A model generated the notes under the pieces. The model ran no database searches. It saw only the letters and a list, made by a program, of their open reading frames with translations, and had not been told where the DNA came from. Shown here piece by piece: positions 47,480 to 59,174 of a stretch of 64,000 bases of DNA. The stretch comes from Cephalotus follicularis. Its lineage: Eukaryota > Streptophyta > Magnoliopsida > Oxalidales > Cephalotaceae. The position numbers and the translations under genes were made by a program. The stretch lies in NCBI GenBank assembly GCA_001972305.1, contig BDDD01005068.1:1-64000 (forward strand), in the 5' to 3' direction. Within the stretch, counting starts at the first letter, position 1. Each line of letters opens with the position of its first letter.

Positions 47480-48297
47480 AGTGACAATAACCCACTGTTA
47501 ATTCACCCAATCAAGCATTTGAAACCTATTCACACGTTTTCAAACCTCAGAATAACACCAATACTCATACATTGGTCTAAAACACAACTCAATTCATGCA
47601 TTATACTCTGTTTTCATCATAATTCAAATGACATAAAAAATATGGCATTTCATGAAAGCCAACCAAAACTCCATCCAAAATCAATGTGCATATCAGGTTA
47701 TTCATTAATCAGTAACCATAACATTAACACAGAATCCATAGCCAACAACTACACCATTCATTTATAACATCATTTCACTTAAACTCAAAATGCATGCATA
47801 ACCTTTTCTACCACTACCCCTACCTTTGATTTCAAGTTAGAAATCGAAAGTCCACCTCTTTGTGTCTCCTTTCCAGAATCCTTGAGCTTCCCAGTAACTC
47901 CAAGAACATCCCACTAGCTCCAATCCAAGCTCCAAGCTTTAACAATGGAGGATTCTCTCACTTCCTTACTATTTCTCACTCAAATTCTTACTGTCTTGGC
48001 TCTCAATCTCTCTGGTTCTTTCTTATCAGATTGTAGGGTGAGAAAGACGAAGGCAGGAAGCATTTTTATGTAGTTCTCTCACCCATAATCCGTTTGCATG
48101 GCATTAAGAGCTTTCCTCTCTCACCATCACATGCATGCTCACCCACATGTCCCCCTCTTTTTCCTCTGTGTCTTTGCAGTTCCTGGTGTGGTGGTGCATG
48201 CTCAACACGTCTTGTTTATCATCAGACGGCGCCTGCAAGTTGTCTTATCAATGGCTGCATGTGATCTCGTCACATGCAGATTGAACAGGGCACGATC

Positions 48298-48452
48298 CAG
48301 TCGGCTGCATTTCCCCTGCAGTCGACTGCTTTGCCTGGCAGTCTGTTGCCAAGTGTCACGACAGTTGGCTAGTCGACTGGTTCCTCACGCCAGTCGACTG
48401 CCTCTCCCTTTAGTCCAACAGTCGGTTGGTATATTGCACCAGTCGGCTATCC
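48298..48452. repeat. CAGTCGACTG motif array A in the G6 3' LTR
   Basis: Ccagtcggctgc, gcagtcgactgctt, ggcagtctgttgcc, acagttggctagtcgactgg, ccagtcgactgcc, acagtcggttgg and ccagtcggctatcc. The counterpart in the right LTR is at 55459-55613. It lies 165-320 bp from the LTR 5' end (element sense). Confidence 0.92.
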
Positions 48453-48615
48453 AGGCCAAAAATCCCCACAATTATACTTAGAATCACACTTCTAAATGCT
48501 CTAAGTTAATCTTGAATGCAAGATATCAACCAGGAAATTTGCCTTTTATTAATTCAAGGTAAAGGTTACATCGAGGATTACAATAATACATGAAATTGAA
48601 TTTCCGGGCGTTACA

Positions 48616-48631
48616 ATCCTCCCTCATTCAA
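48616..48631 (-). other. Polypurine tract of G6
   Basis: On + atcctccctcattcaa directly beside the LTR end, and aaattcgtcctcgaattt follows as in G3. Confidence 0.75.
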
Positions 48632-48658
48632 AGAAATTCGTCCTCGAATTTACATATA

Positions 48659-51600
48659 CTAAAACAAATGCGGGTAACGCTCTCGGATGTCATCCTCACG
48701 TTCCCAAGTTTCTTTATCCGGCCGACGAAACTGCCACTGAACCTTTACCATCAGAATGGTTCGGTTCCTGAAAACATGTGTCTTCCAATCCAAAATTCTC
48801 ACGGGCGACTCCTCGCAGGATAGATCATCCCTCACCGTAACCGAGTCATAATCTAACACATGTGATGGATCTCGGATATAACCTCGTAGCATCGATACAT
48901 GGAAGACATCATGTACACTCGACAAGGTAGGAGGCAAGGCTATCTGATAAGCTACCTCCCCAACCCTCTCCAGAATCTCAAAAGGACCAATATAGCGTGG
49001 CGCTAGCTTGCCCTTCTTCCCGAATCTTTGCACCCCTTTCCACGGAGATACCTTCAAAAACACGTGATCCCCAACATTGAAGGTTAAAGGCCTTCTCTTC
49101 ATACTATCGACATAGCTCTTTTGTCGACTCTGTGCCGCTAGCAACTTTTCCTTGATGAACTTGACTTTCTCTGAAGTCTCCTCCACCAAATCTGACCCAA
49201 GCAATGGTCGTTCCCCATCCTCGTCCCAACAGACAGGTGACCTACACTTTCTCCCAAACAGTGCCTCGTATGGAGCCATACCAATACTCGAGTGATAGCT
49301 GTTATTGTACAAAAACTCTATCAGAGGGATATGGTCATCCAAGGTTCCACCAAAATCGATCACACAAGCCCGAAGCATGTCCTCCAAGGTTTGGATGGTA
49401 CGCTCCGACTGTCCGTCTATCTGAGGGTGGAAAGCAGTACTGAGATTCAATCTTGTTCCGAAGGCTGTCTGAAATCTCTTCCAGAAGTTGGAAGTGAATA
49501 TCGAATCCCTATCGCAAACAAAGCTCACTGGAACACCGTGAAGCCTCACAATCTCCTTCACATATAATCCAGCCAACTTGCTCGCAGAATCAGTGACATG
49601 TGTGGGCAAGAAGTGTGCTGATTTGGTGAGTCTATCAACAATAACCCACACAGCATTATGACGATGCCTAGTCAGTGGAAATCCAGAAACAAAGTCCATC
49701 GTGATGTGTTCCCATTTCCACTCTACCACTGGTAATGACTCTAACAGTCCCGCAGGTCTTTGGTGCTCGGCCTTGACCCTCTGGCAAGTCAAACACTTCG
49801 CGACATATTCAGCAATCTCGCGCTTCATACCGGGCCACCAATAAGTTTTCTTCATGTCCTGGTACATCTTGGTGCTACCAGGATGGATACTGTACAGAGA
49901 TTTATGAGCCACGCAGAGTATCTCATCCTTTAGTCTAGGCTCATTCGGAAGACATACACGTCCCCGATATCTCAAAATACCATCAGCATGCACGCTAAAT
50001 TCGGATTCCGAGTCCAGGTTCTCCCGAATCCGCTGCAACTCTGGATCATGTGGTTGTGCATCTCTGATGTGATCAAGTAACACTGGCTATACTCGCATGT
50101 CGGCTAGAAAGATCCCTGGTGACTGGTTGAACGAAGACCACTCTTGGAAGTCTTCTAACATCTTCCATTGCGACACCATTGTACTAGCAACCATAGCCTT
50201 GCAGCTCAAGGCATCAGGGACTACATTCGCTTTCCCCGGGTGGTACTGGATACTACAGTCGTACTCATTAAAGAACTCTACCCACCTGCGCTGTCTCATG
50301 TTCAGTGTGTCGTGACAGAACATGTACCTCAAACTCTTATGATCGGTAAAGATCTCAAACTGCGCCCCATAAAGATAGTGCCTCCACTTCTGAAGGGCAA
50401 AAATAATAGCTACAAGTTCAAGGTCATGAGTCTGGTAGTTTTCTTCGTATGACTTCAGCTTCCTAGAAGCATAAGCAATCACCTTTCCTCGCTGCATCAG
50501 CACGCAGCCCAAGCCCTTACCCGATGCATCGTTATAAACTGCAAAGCCCTCATTACCCTCAGGTAATGCCAAGATAGGAGCGGAAACCAACCGATCCTTC
50601 AGTTCACAGAAACTAGCTTTGCAATCATCATCCCAGACAAACATGGTCTTCTTCTGGGTCAATCTAGTCAAGGGCTCAGCTACCCTTGAAAAGTTCTGTA
50701 TAAACCTCCGGTAATACCCCGCCAAGCCAAGAAAGATCACACGGTCAAGCCAAAATTCACACTTATTGAATTTGGCATACAGCTGGTGCTCTCAGAGTAT
50801 CTGCAAGGCCAACCTCAGATAGCAAACATGCTCCTCCTCACTCCTCGAGTATACAAGTACGTCGTCAATAAACACAACGACAAACTGGTCCAAGTACGGT
50901 CAAAACGCGTTGTTCATCAATGACATGAACGCAGTCGGTGAATTAGTAACACCAAAAGGCATCACAACGAACTCATAGTGACCGTATCTTGTCCGGAAAG
51001 CAGTCTTCTCTATATCTCCCTCCCTCACCCTCAACTGGTGATAACCTGACCTCAAATCAAGCTTCGAGAACACTCTCGCTCCTTGCAACTGCTCGAACAA
51101 ATCCTCGATGTGAGGTAAAGGATACTTGTTCTTAATCATTGCCTTGTTCAACATTTTGTAGTCGATGCAGAGCCTCATCGACCCATCCTTCTTCTTGACA
51201 AACAGTACAGGTGCACCCCACGGTGAAACACTGGGTCGAATGAAACCCTTATCGATCAGGTCCTGTAATTGCAATTTCAGCTCTCTCAATTCTGCAGGAG
51301 CCATTCTATACGGTGCTTTAGAAATAGGAGTTGTACCTGGTGCAAGATCGATGACAAACTCCATATTCCTTCTCGGTGGCAAAGATCCCAAGTCATCCGG
51401 AAATACATCTGGAAAGTCACATACCACTGGGATCTCCTCCAGGCTCAAGCCCTTCTCCTTCCTCCGGTCAATCACATAAGCAAGATACCCTTCACATCCT
51501 TTCTCGAGATACTTCGACGCACGGATGAAGGATACAATCGGCGTAGAGAACCCCTTGTCTCCCTTAAACTCAAAGGTAGTACCATCGGGCAGATGAAAAT

Positions 51601-53116
51601 CAACCGTCTTGCTGTAGCAGTCCATGTAAGCATGATGTGCTGACAGCCAATCCATCCCCAAAATAATATCAAAGTCGCGGATAGGCAATACTATCAAATC
51701 CGCGTACAAGGAAATGGCTGCCAAAGACATCTGACAACCCCTATATACAGTATCTGTATACATGGAAACTCCGGCAGGTGTGCTCATATCCAAGGTATAT
51801 GGCATGTTGTCTGGTGTTACATCTAAACATGATGCAAAATATGATGATATGAAAGAGTGTGATACTCCATGGTCCATCAATACTCTAGCAGCAAAACCAT
51901 AAATATACAGTGTACATCCAACGACCGAGGTAGACTCCGGAACCTCTGTCTGTGAAAGGGTAAAAACTCTACCTTTCGTAATGCCCTTACCGGTGTCCCT
52001 TCGCTGTGAAGGCCCAGCCGCGGCACCGCCACTACTAGCTGGTCCAGTAGGTGCTGTAGCCTGACTCTTCGGGCAATCTCTCACTGAATGGCCAGATTCC
52101 CCGCACCTCAAGCACAGTCCATTCATCCTCCAACAATCCTTTTGTAAGTGGCCCTTCCGACCGCAGTGATAACAAGCTCCAGTTCCCGTATTACTCCCCT
52201 GACTAGGAGTACCATGTGTGGCAGTCTGTCCAGATCTGTTCTTCGATGATTTAGTCGGAGAACCACTGCCTTGACATTTCGAAGATGCTGGTCTCGTCAG
52301 GCACTATTTATTCTGTTGTGCCCAGGCCCTCTCTGCTCGGTCCTCACTGGATATGCTCTCCAGCAGCCTCGCCTTTTGAGCGACCTCCGAAAAAGTACCC
52401 AGCACCATAGCCCTAATCCTTGACCGAAGATCCGGTCGCAAACCCTTCAAAAATCTCCGTATCTTTTTTGCGTCATCAACTACCAGATAGGGTGAATGTC
52501 TAGCTAGCTCCATGAACCTGGCCTAGTACTCGGCCACAGTTATCTCCCCTTGTCGTAACTCAAGAAGCTCTGTCTCCCTCCGCTCTTTCTCAATCCGGGG
52601 TACATAGGAATCGAGGAACTCTGTTTGGAATCTCTCCCATGAAGCATCGAGTCCAACTGACTCCCACTTCCCTTTGACCATCTCCCACCAATGAGTGGCC
52701 TCTCCCCATAGACGGTACACGGTAAATTTCAGCTTCTGAGTATCGGTACAGTCCATCACGTCAAAAATCTTCTCTAAGTCTTGAAGCCATCTTTCAGCAA
52801 TCGTAGCATCAAGTTCTCCCTGGAAGCTAGGTGGATTCTATCTCATAAACCTTTTGATGTCCCTTCCAAGCTTACTACCATCCTCCCCCGGGCAGTGATC
52901 GGGAGCTCTATGTTGCGTTCGAGCTTGCGCATAGTACTGGCGCATCTCCTCCGCATTGGTCATATTAAAGGCCATTTGTTGGTGGAAGTAGTCCGCAATC
53001 CGGGCCATCGGGTCCCTATCATCTTGGGGGACATTCACTCCTTGTGAAACATTCATTCCCTCAGGGGCCTTGGCTCCAGTAGCTCTATCCCTACCACGTG
53101 TTCTCCTTCGATCCAT
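48659..53116 (-). pseudogene. gag-pol: G6 gag-pol polyprotein, one frame with about six stops and one in-frame deletion
   Basis: From the ATG at 53116 (MDRRRTRGRDRA) to the stop after RERYPHLF the frame is constant. In order: Gag core (HWWEMVKGKWE, RQGEITVAEY), knuckles ([14 protein letters not shown] and [14 protein letters not shown]), protease with LMDHGVSHS in place of D-S/T-G, RT ([21 protein letters not shown]), RNase H ([11 protein letters not shown]), integrase zinc-binding domain and DDE core (MDFVSGFP, CDRDSIFTS, SERTIQTLED), and a chromodomain-like tail (VKVQWQFRRPDKETWE). Stops near 52835, 52520, 52303, 50899, 50790 and 50085 mostly fit CAG-to-TAG or CGA-to-TGA. About 50 codons after CEFWLDRV are missing, joined at a short repeat. 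The 474-codon integrase part is still fully open. Confidence 0.94.
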
Positions 53117-53215
53117 TTGTTCCTATATGGAAAAGATGTCAATAGTAGTCACCTCAAGGAAACAATTCATTAATTGCCAAGGAACTTATCCAATCTAAGC
53201 ATATATTGGATATAT

Positions 53216-53227
53216 GCTCTGATACCA
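53216..53227 (-). other. Primer-binding site of G6
   Basis: TGGTATCAGAGC on the - strand, 3 bases beyond the LTR end. Confidence 0.95.
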
Positions 53228-53230
53228 CGT

Positions 53231-55777
53231 TGTCACACCCCCGTTTTCCAAATTAAGACAACATATAAAGTGGTAAGGCAATCAACATAATATAATTCAG
53301 CTCATGCAATTTACCAATAAATAAAAAAACCTTTGATAGCGGAAGCAAAAACATAAATGAGCCGAAATTAAACATGCATCATGCATCCCATACTACGTGA
53401 TGCCCAACAAGTTTATAGTAAAACCCAAACCCATAAATGTCGATCGCCCATAAACGGAGCGTGAAATAATACAGTACAAGATAACAATAATAACCCAAGT
53501 TACAAATCCAAATTACATAATCATTATTCCATAATCCAGTACATAAAATAAGAGAAACTACAAAATCTTATCTTTAAGTCTCCAAGCATGCACCATCTCA
53601 CAAACCACTCAATCAATCTGTTACAGTAGGGGTTAGCCTTTGTCCTCACTCGGCTAAGTAGAAAAGTTTATGAATACAGTTTAAGGTCAAGGTAATGCGT
53701 GTCATGAATGAATGCATAGTGATGCAGCATGATATGAAATTTTCACAATAATTATAACTCCGTATATACATATAAAAATATATGCATGTTCACCGTACAA
53801 GAATAACTGTATCAACATAAGCAATAAGTATGTCCCAAAAGGAACCAGACAAACAAGTCATCATAACCGTCGCCACCTCCTGGCCCCAACGTCATGCACT
53901 CTTACCCCATCCCGGTTGCGAACGGTTCGGAGCAAGTCCTCCGTATGTTGTTTAGCACGACGGCTAACCCAACAGCAAGTTACTAGCACAGCGGCTGAGT
54001 AATCAACAAGCACAAGCATTACACCGTACAAGTCAAGCAATAAAATATAATTACTTGATCAAATATATTTGTTTAAAATATATTACACTGTTCACAAGTT
54101 GAAATAAGTTATAAAACTTAAAACAATACATTTGGATTGCGTAGTCAATCCTTTAAAACATTTCTCCGTCTTTGGGGATACTTCCTCAGCCATTTCGAAA
54201 ATATATAAAATCATATGTTTGACAAATATATATTTTCGTACAATAATGATTATAATAATCATGCAAGCTTTTCAAAATGGTTAACACTTTTTAGAAATCA
54301 ACTATAATGCAACTCACAGTAATAATGCAAACATATGCTAAGAATGCACCTAGGGTTGTTGGTAATTAACCTAGGCCTGTCTCCTTCTCTAAAAGTCCCA
54401 TTTCTGCTGTAACAGTCGACTGTTTTTCCATAACAGTCGGCTGGATCCTTGAGTCAGTCGACTGTTCTTCCCAAGCAGTCGACATGTTCATCACGAACAT
54501 TAGGCAGTCGACTGCCTTCCTTCGACAGTCGTCTGTTCTGGGTAAAATGCATGCACAGTCGACTATTATTACATGCCAGTCGACTGGATGTTTGAGTAGT
54601 CGACTGTTTTAAATAAACAGTCGACTGTTCTGGGTTGGACAATGACAATAACCCACTGTTAATTCACCCAATCAAGCATTTGAAACCTATTCACACGTAT
54701 TCAAACCTCAGAATAACACCAATACTCATACATTGGCCTAAAACACAACTCAATTCATGCATTATACTCTGTTTTCATCATAATTCAAATGACATCAGAA
54801 ATATGGCATTGCATGAAAGCCAACCAAAACTCCATCCAAAATCAATGTGCATATCAGGTTATTCATTAATCAGTAACCATAACATTAACACAGAATCCAT
54901 AGCCAACAACTACACCATTCATTTATAACATCATTTCACTTAAACTCAAAATGCATGCATAACATTTTCTACCACTACCCCTACCTTTGATTTCATGTTA
55001 GAAATCGAAAGTCCACCACTTTGTGTCTCCTTTCCAGAATCCTTGAGCTTCCCAGTAACTCCAAGAATAGCCCACTAGATCCAATCCAAGCTCCAAGCTT
55101 TAACAATGGAGGATTCTCTCACTTCCTCACTATTTCTCACTCAAATTCTTACTGTCTTGGATATCAATCTCTCTGGTTCTTTCTTATCAGATTGTAGGGT
55201 GAGAGAGACGAAGGCAGGAAGCATTTTTATGTAGTTCTCTCACCCACAATCCATTTGCATGGCATTAAGAGCTTTCCTCTCTCACCATCACATGCATGCT
55301 CACCCACATGCGCCCCTTTCTCTTCCTCTCTGTCTTTGCAGGTCTTGGCGTGGTGGTGCATGCTCAACATGTCTTGTTTATCATCAGATGGCGCCTGCAA
55401 GTAGTCTTATCAATGGCTGCATGTGATCTCGTCACATGCAGATAAAACAGGGCACGATCCAGTCGGCTGCCTTTCCCTGGCAGTCGACTGCTTCACCTGG
55501 CAGTCTGTTGCCAAGTGTCACAACAGTTGGCCAGTCGCCTGGTTCCTCACGCCAGTCGATTGCCTCTCCCTTTAGTCCAATAGTCGGCTGGTATATTGCA
55601 CCAGTCGGCTGTCCAGGCCAAAAATCCCCACAATTATACTTAGAATCACACTTCTAAATGCTCTAAGTTAATCTTGAATGCAAGATATCAAGCAGGAAAT
55701 TTTCCTTTTATTAATTCAAGGTAAAGGTTACATTGAGGATTACAATAATACATGAAATTGAATTTTCGGGCGTTACA
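53231..55777 (-). mobile_element. 5' LTR of G6
   Basis: 2547 bp, collinear with the 3' LTR, on + from TGTCACACCCCC to GGGCGTTACA, then the duplicated ggata. Confidence 0.96.
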
Positions 55778-55782
55778 GGATA

Positions 55783-58276
55783 TCATCAGCTACAAAAAAG
55801 AGATGAAGATGTACCTAAGACTGCTTTCCGCACATGGTATGGGCACTACGAGTTTTTGGTGATGCCGTTCGAACTTAGCAATGTGTAGAAATCTTCATGG
55901 ATTTGATGAATCGGGTGTTCCATGAATTCTTGGATAGGTTTGTAATTGTGTTTATTGATGATATCTTGGTGTACTCAAAGTCAAGTGAAGTGCATAAGGA
56001 ATAGCTTCGTATAGTGCTGGGGATTTTGAGGAAGAATCATCTATATGCGAAGTTTTTGAAATGTGAGTTCTTATTGAAGCAAGTGGCATTCTTGGGCCAC
56101 GTGGTGATAGCAGAGAGCATCAGTATGGATCCTGCAAAGGTTGAGGCTATTACTGAATGGCCGATACCTACCGTAGTGATGGAGGTTAGAAGTTTTCTTG
56201 GTTTGGCTGGTTACTATAAGCGATTTGTGGAAGGCTTTTCCTCGATAGGCTTGCCATTGATGTAGCTTATGAGAAAGGGGGCTAAATTCATGTGGAATGA
56301 AGAATGGGAGAAATTTTTTGAAAAGTTGAAGAATGGTCTTGTGTCTGCACCAGTTCTTCATTTGCCATCTGGGTCAGGTGGATACCAGATTTACAGTGAC
56401 GCTTCCAAGAAGGGTTTGGGATATGTATTGATGCAGCATGGTCATGTTATAGCTTATGATTTGAGACAGCTTAAGCCTTATGAAATGAATTACCCTACAC
56501 ATGACGTTGACTTAGCGGCAGTGGTTTTTGCTCTAAAGATTTGGAGACATTATCTGTACGGAGAAACTTGTGACATTTTCACCGATCAGAAGAGTCTCAA
56601 GTACATTTTCACTTAGAAGGAGCTAAATATGCATCAGAGAAGGTGGTTTGAGCTTCTAAAAGATTTTGATGTTAATATTAAGTACCACCCAGGTAAAGTG
56701 AATGTGGTGGCTGATGCTCTTAGTAGGAAGAGTTTAGGGACTGTGGCGTCTTTGCTCACACAACCTCAGGTTATTGTGGATATGGAGCGGTTGGAGCTGG
56801 ATTTGTTTGTTCGGGGTTCAGGAGGTTTTGTTGCTGGTATGAATGTAGAACCTACCCTTATATCTCGGATTAAGGCAGCTCAGAGTGATGATGGTGAATT
56901 GTGGGCCTTAGTCCAGAATGTAGATAAGGGTAAACAGTTGGAGTTCTGTGTGGACGATCGTGGGGTTATATGGTTGGGTAAACGGTTATGTGTGCCTGCT
57001 GATCCAAAACTTAGAGAGGCCATTTTGTCTGAGGCTCACAGCTCTCCTTTCTCTTTACATCCCGGTTCTGCTAAAATGTACAGAGACCAGAAGAGAAATT
57101 TCTGGTGGAATGTGATGAAGACAGATCTACCAAAATTTGTTGGGAGGTGTTTGATTTGTCAGCAGGTTAAGATCGAACACCAGCGAGCTAGTGGACTATT
57201 GCAACCTTTGGAGATTCCAGTATGGAAATGGGAGAGCATAACTATGGATTTTGTTATAGGCTTGCCAAGGACTTTCAATAAGAATGATGCTATATGGTAG
57301 TGGTGGACCGATTGAGCAAATCGGCTCACTTCCTACAGGGTTTTCCTGTGGATCGATTGGCTGGGATTTGTCAGCAGGAGATAGTGAGACTTCATGGGAT
57401 GCCGGTATACATTGTTTGGGATAGGGATCTCCGTTTCACTTCTAGATTCTGGAAAGGGTTTCAGAAGGCGTGGGGTACGCGGCTCAATTACTGCACAACT
57501 TTCCACCCACAGAAGGATGGGCAATCTGAGAGGACCATCCAGACTTTAGAGGACATGCTGTGGTCTTGTGCTTTAGAGTGGACTGGAAACTAGGATGAGT
57601 ATTTGAGTATTTGGGAGTTCTCTTACAACAATAGTTAGCATGCTAGTATTCGGATGGCTCCTTTTGAGGCGTTGTATGGGAGGAATTGTCGAGCTCTGAC
57701 GTGTTGGGATGAGGTAGGAGAAAGAGTTATCGAAGGACCCGAGCTAGTCTAGATCACTACTGATAAAGTGACAATAGCTAGGGAATGATTGAAGGCAGCT
57801 CAATCCCAACAGAAGAGTTATGCGGATAAACATCGCTGGGACTTGGAGTTTAAGGCAGGTGAGCATGTATTTTTGAAGGTTTCATCTTGGAAAGGAGTTT
57901 GTCGGTTATGTTTGAAAGGGAAGTTGAGTCCTCGGTTTATAGGACCCTTTGAAGTTTTGGAAAAGCTTGGCGCAGTTGATTATCGGTTAACTTTACCTCC
58001 ACGGCTAGCCCATGTCCATAATGTGTTCCATGTGTCTATGTTGAGTGGTTATCAGTATTATTCCCTGCACGTGGTCCACTATCCTTTGGACAAAATTCGG
58101 GAGGATTTGTCTTGTGAAGAGGAGGCTGAGGCAATTCCGGATCGACAGGAATGGGTTACGTGTAGCAAGACCATTCAGTTTGTTAAGGTCTTTTTGAAGA
58201 ATCATCCAGAGTGGGAAGCTACATGGGAGTTAGAGGAACATATCCGGGAGGAGTATCCTCGTTTGTTTGAGTAAGG
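55783..58276 (+). pseudogene. pol: G1 RT, RNase H, integrase and chromodomain-like tail
   Basis: RT resumes after G6 with the active-site region [12 protein letters not shown] near 55950 and [16 protein letters not shown] near 56200. RNase H ([17 protein letters not shown] and [12 protein letters not shown]) follows at 56380-56616. Integrase has the zinc-binding part (HPGSAKMYRD, CLICQQVKIEHQ) and the DDE core (MDFVIGLP, WDRDLRFTS, SERTIQTLED). The tail ends KVFLKNHPEWEATWE and YPRLFE. A one-base deletion near 57295 shifts the frame (AIW to VVDRL); apart from it the damage is single stops, near 55887, 56266, 56617, 57591, 57637, 57751 and 57787. Confidence 0.94.
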
Positions 58277-58312
58277 TATGTGTTTATCTATGATTTCGGG
58301 ATGAAATCTTTT

Positions 58313-58327
58313 TTTAGGGGGTGTGGA
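58313..58327 (+). other. Polypurine tract of G1
   Basis: Ttttaggggg, then tgtgga, ends at the 3' LTR start. The phrase gggatgaaatctttttttag is the counterpart of the sequence before the G4 LTR. Confidence 0.8.
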
Positions 58328-59174
58328 TGTAATATCCCGTTCCGTTGCCTATAAGTTTAATGTCGTATGTTACGTTTTGTCGGATGCTATATGTTTAATA
58401 TCATTGTACCGTTTGATTTGGTTTTTGAAAACTCTTTTATTACATTTTTGCGTTCCAAGGCGTTTAGCTTTGACGCCATTGTTTTAACCGTCGACGCCTT
58501 AGCACATATATGTAAACCGCTGACCCCATTGTTTTAACCGGCGACGCTTTAGTCGTTTTCCATTTTTGTTCATGGACGGTGGTTTTTTTAGGAACGAGAG
58601 ATTCTTTCTATAAACCGGATATCTGTTTTTTCCATATGTGTTGGACACATTTTTGCATGAAAGGATTGCTTTAATCAACACGTTTTTCAAATTAAAAACA
58701 CACGTTCTTCTCTCTTTTTAAACGCCATCAACTGCACATTTTTACAAACCAGACACGGCCCTTTTATTACACATTTTCATCGTCTGTTTTCACATCTTTT
58801 GAAGGTATGTTATGCTACTGATTTCATTATCATTTTATATTACTGTTTTGATGAATAGAAAGCTTTTATATTGTTAAAAACTCCATTGTAATCTATGCAA
58901 ACCTATTTAAAAGCATGTAAATTGAAGAACCATGTTTTTAAAATTTTCTATGGCCATGTTCAACTTGTAAAGCAATATGTTTATGCATTTAAATTGTTTT
59001 CCTAATGTTTCCAAACGGAGAAATCATGTCCAATTACGTTTATACAACTTTTTTATGGATGCATATCTAAGAAAAACTGGGTTTTGCAACTGTTTTATTG
59101 TCCTGCATGCTATAAGCATCGATTGTTTTTCGTTCTTGTCGATGCATAGGTCTTAAATGTTGACGCTTTTCTTT
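58328..59174 (+). mobile_element. 3' LTR of G1, truncated
   Basis: It aligns with 4754-5603 of the 5' LTR, including the TATA-like site and motif cluster A. Similarity stops after gacgcttttcttt, inside cluster B, where G7 sequence starts. Confidence 0.92.

Larger units (their letters stand above)
46103..48615 (-). mobile_element. 3' LTR of G6
   Basis: On + from TGCCACACCCCC to GGGCGTTACA. It contains the shared block cagtaggggttagcc/cctcactcagctaag (about 46496-46533) and two motif arrays. Short frames at 47474-47767 and 48098-48481 recur in the other LTR in altered form and are not supported as genes. Confidence 0.95.
46103..55777 (-). mobile_element. Ty3/gypsy element G6 (complete structure, stop-interrupted gag-pol)
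   Basis: It is flanked by a perfect ggata duplication (46098-46102 and 55778-55782) inside G1 RT. LTRs are 2513 and 2547 bp; the outer left terminus reads TGCCACACC where the inner copy has TGTCACACC. Primer site, polypurine tract and one continuous gag-pol frame are all on the - strand. The protein is similar to G3. Confidence 0.96.
4754..59174 (+). mobile_element. Ty3/gypsy element G1, split by three large insertions and truncated in its 3' LTR
   Basis: The start of the 5' LTR (4754) matches the start of the 3' LTR (58328). Between them are a tRNA-Met primer site, gag, protease, RT, RNase H, integrase with a chromodomain-like tail, and a polypurine tract, all on the + strand. Internal sequence is interrupted at 7741/29964 by the LARD, at 30373/44909 by copia C1 and at 46102/55778 by G6, and reads on correctly across each break. 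Removing these gives an element of roughly 9 kb if the 3' LTR was once full length. The 3' LTR ends after about 847 bp at a junction with other LTR sequence. The integrase tail suggests a chromovirus, perhaps Tekay/Del-like; that clade call is tentative. Confidence 0.9.

Noticed and set aside
48098..48481. 127-codon frame in the G6 LTR
   Set aside because: The equivalent in the right LTR (around 55260-55650) is broken, and it overlaps motif array A.
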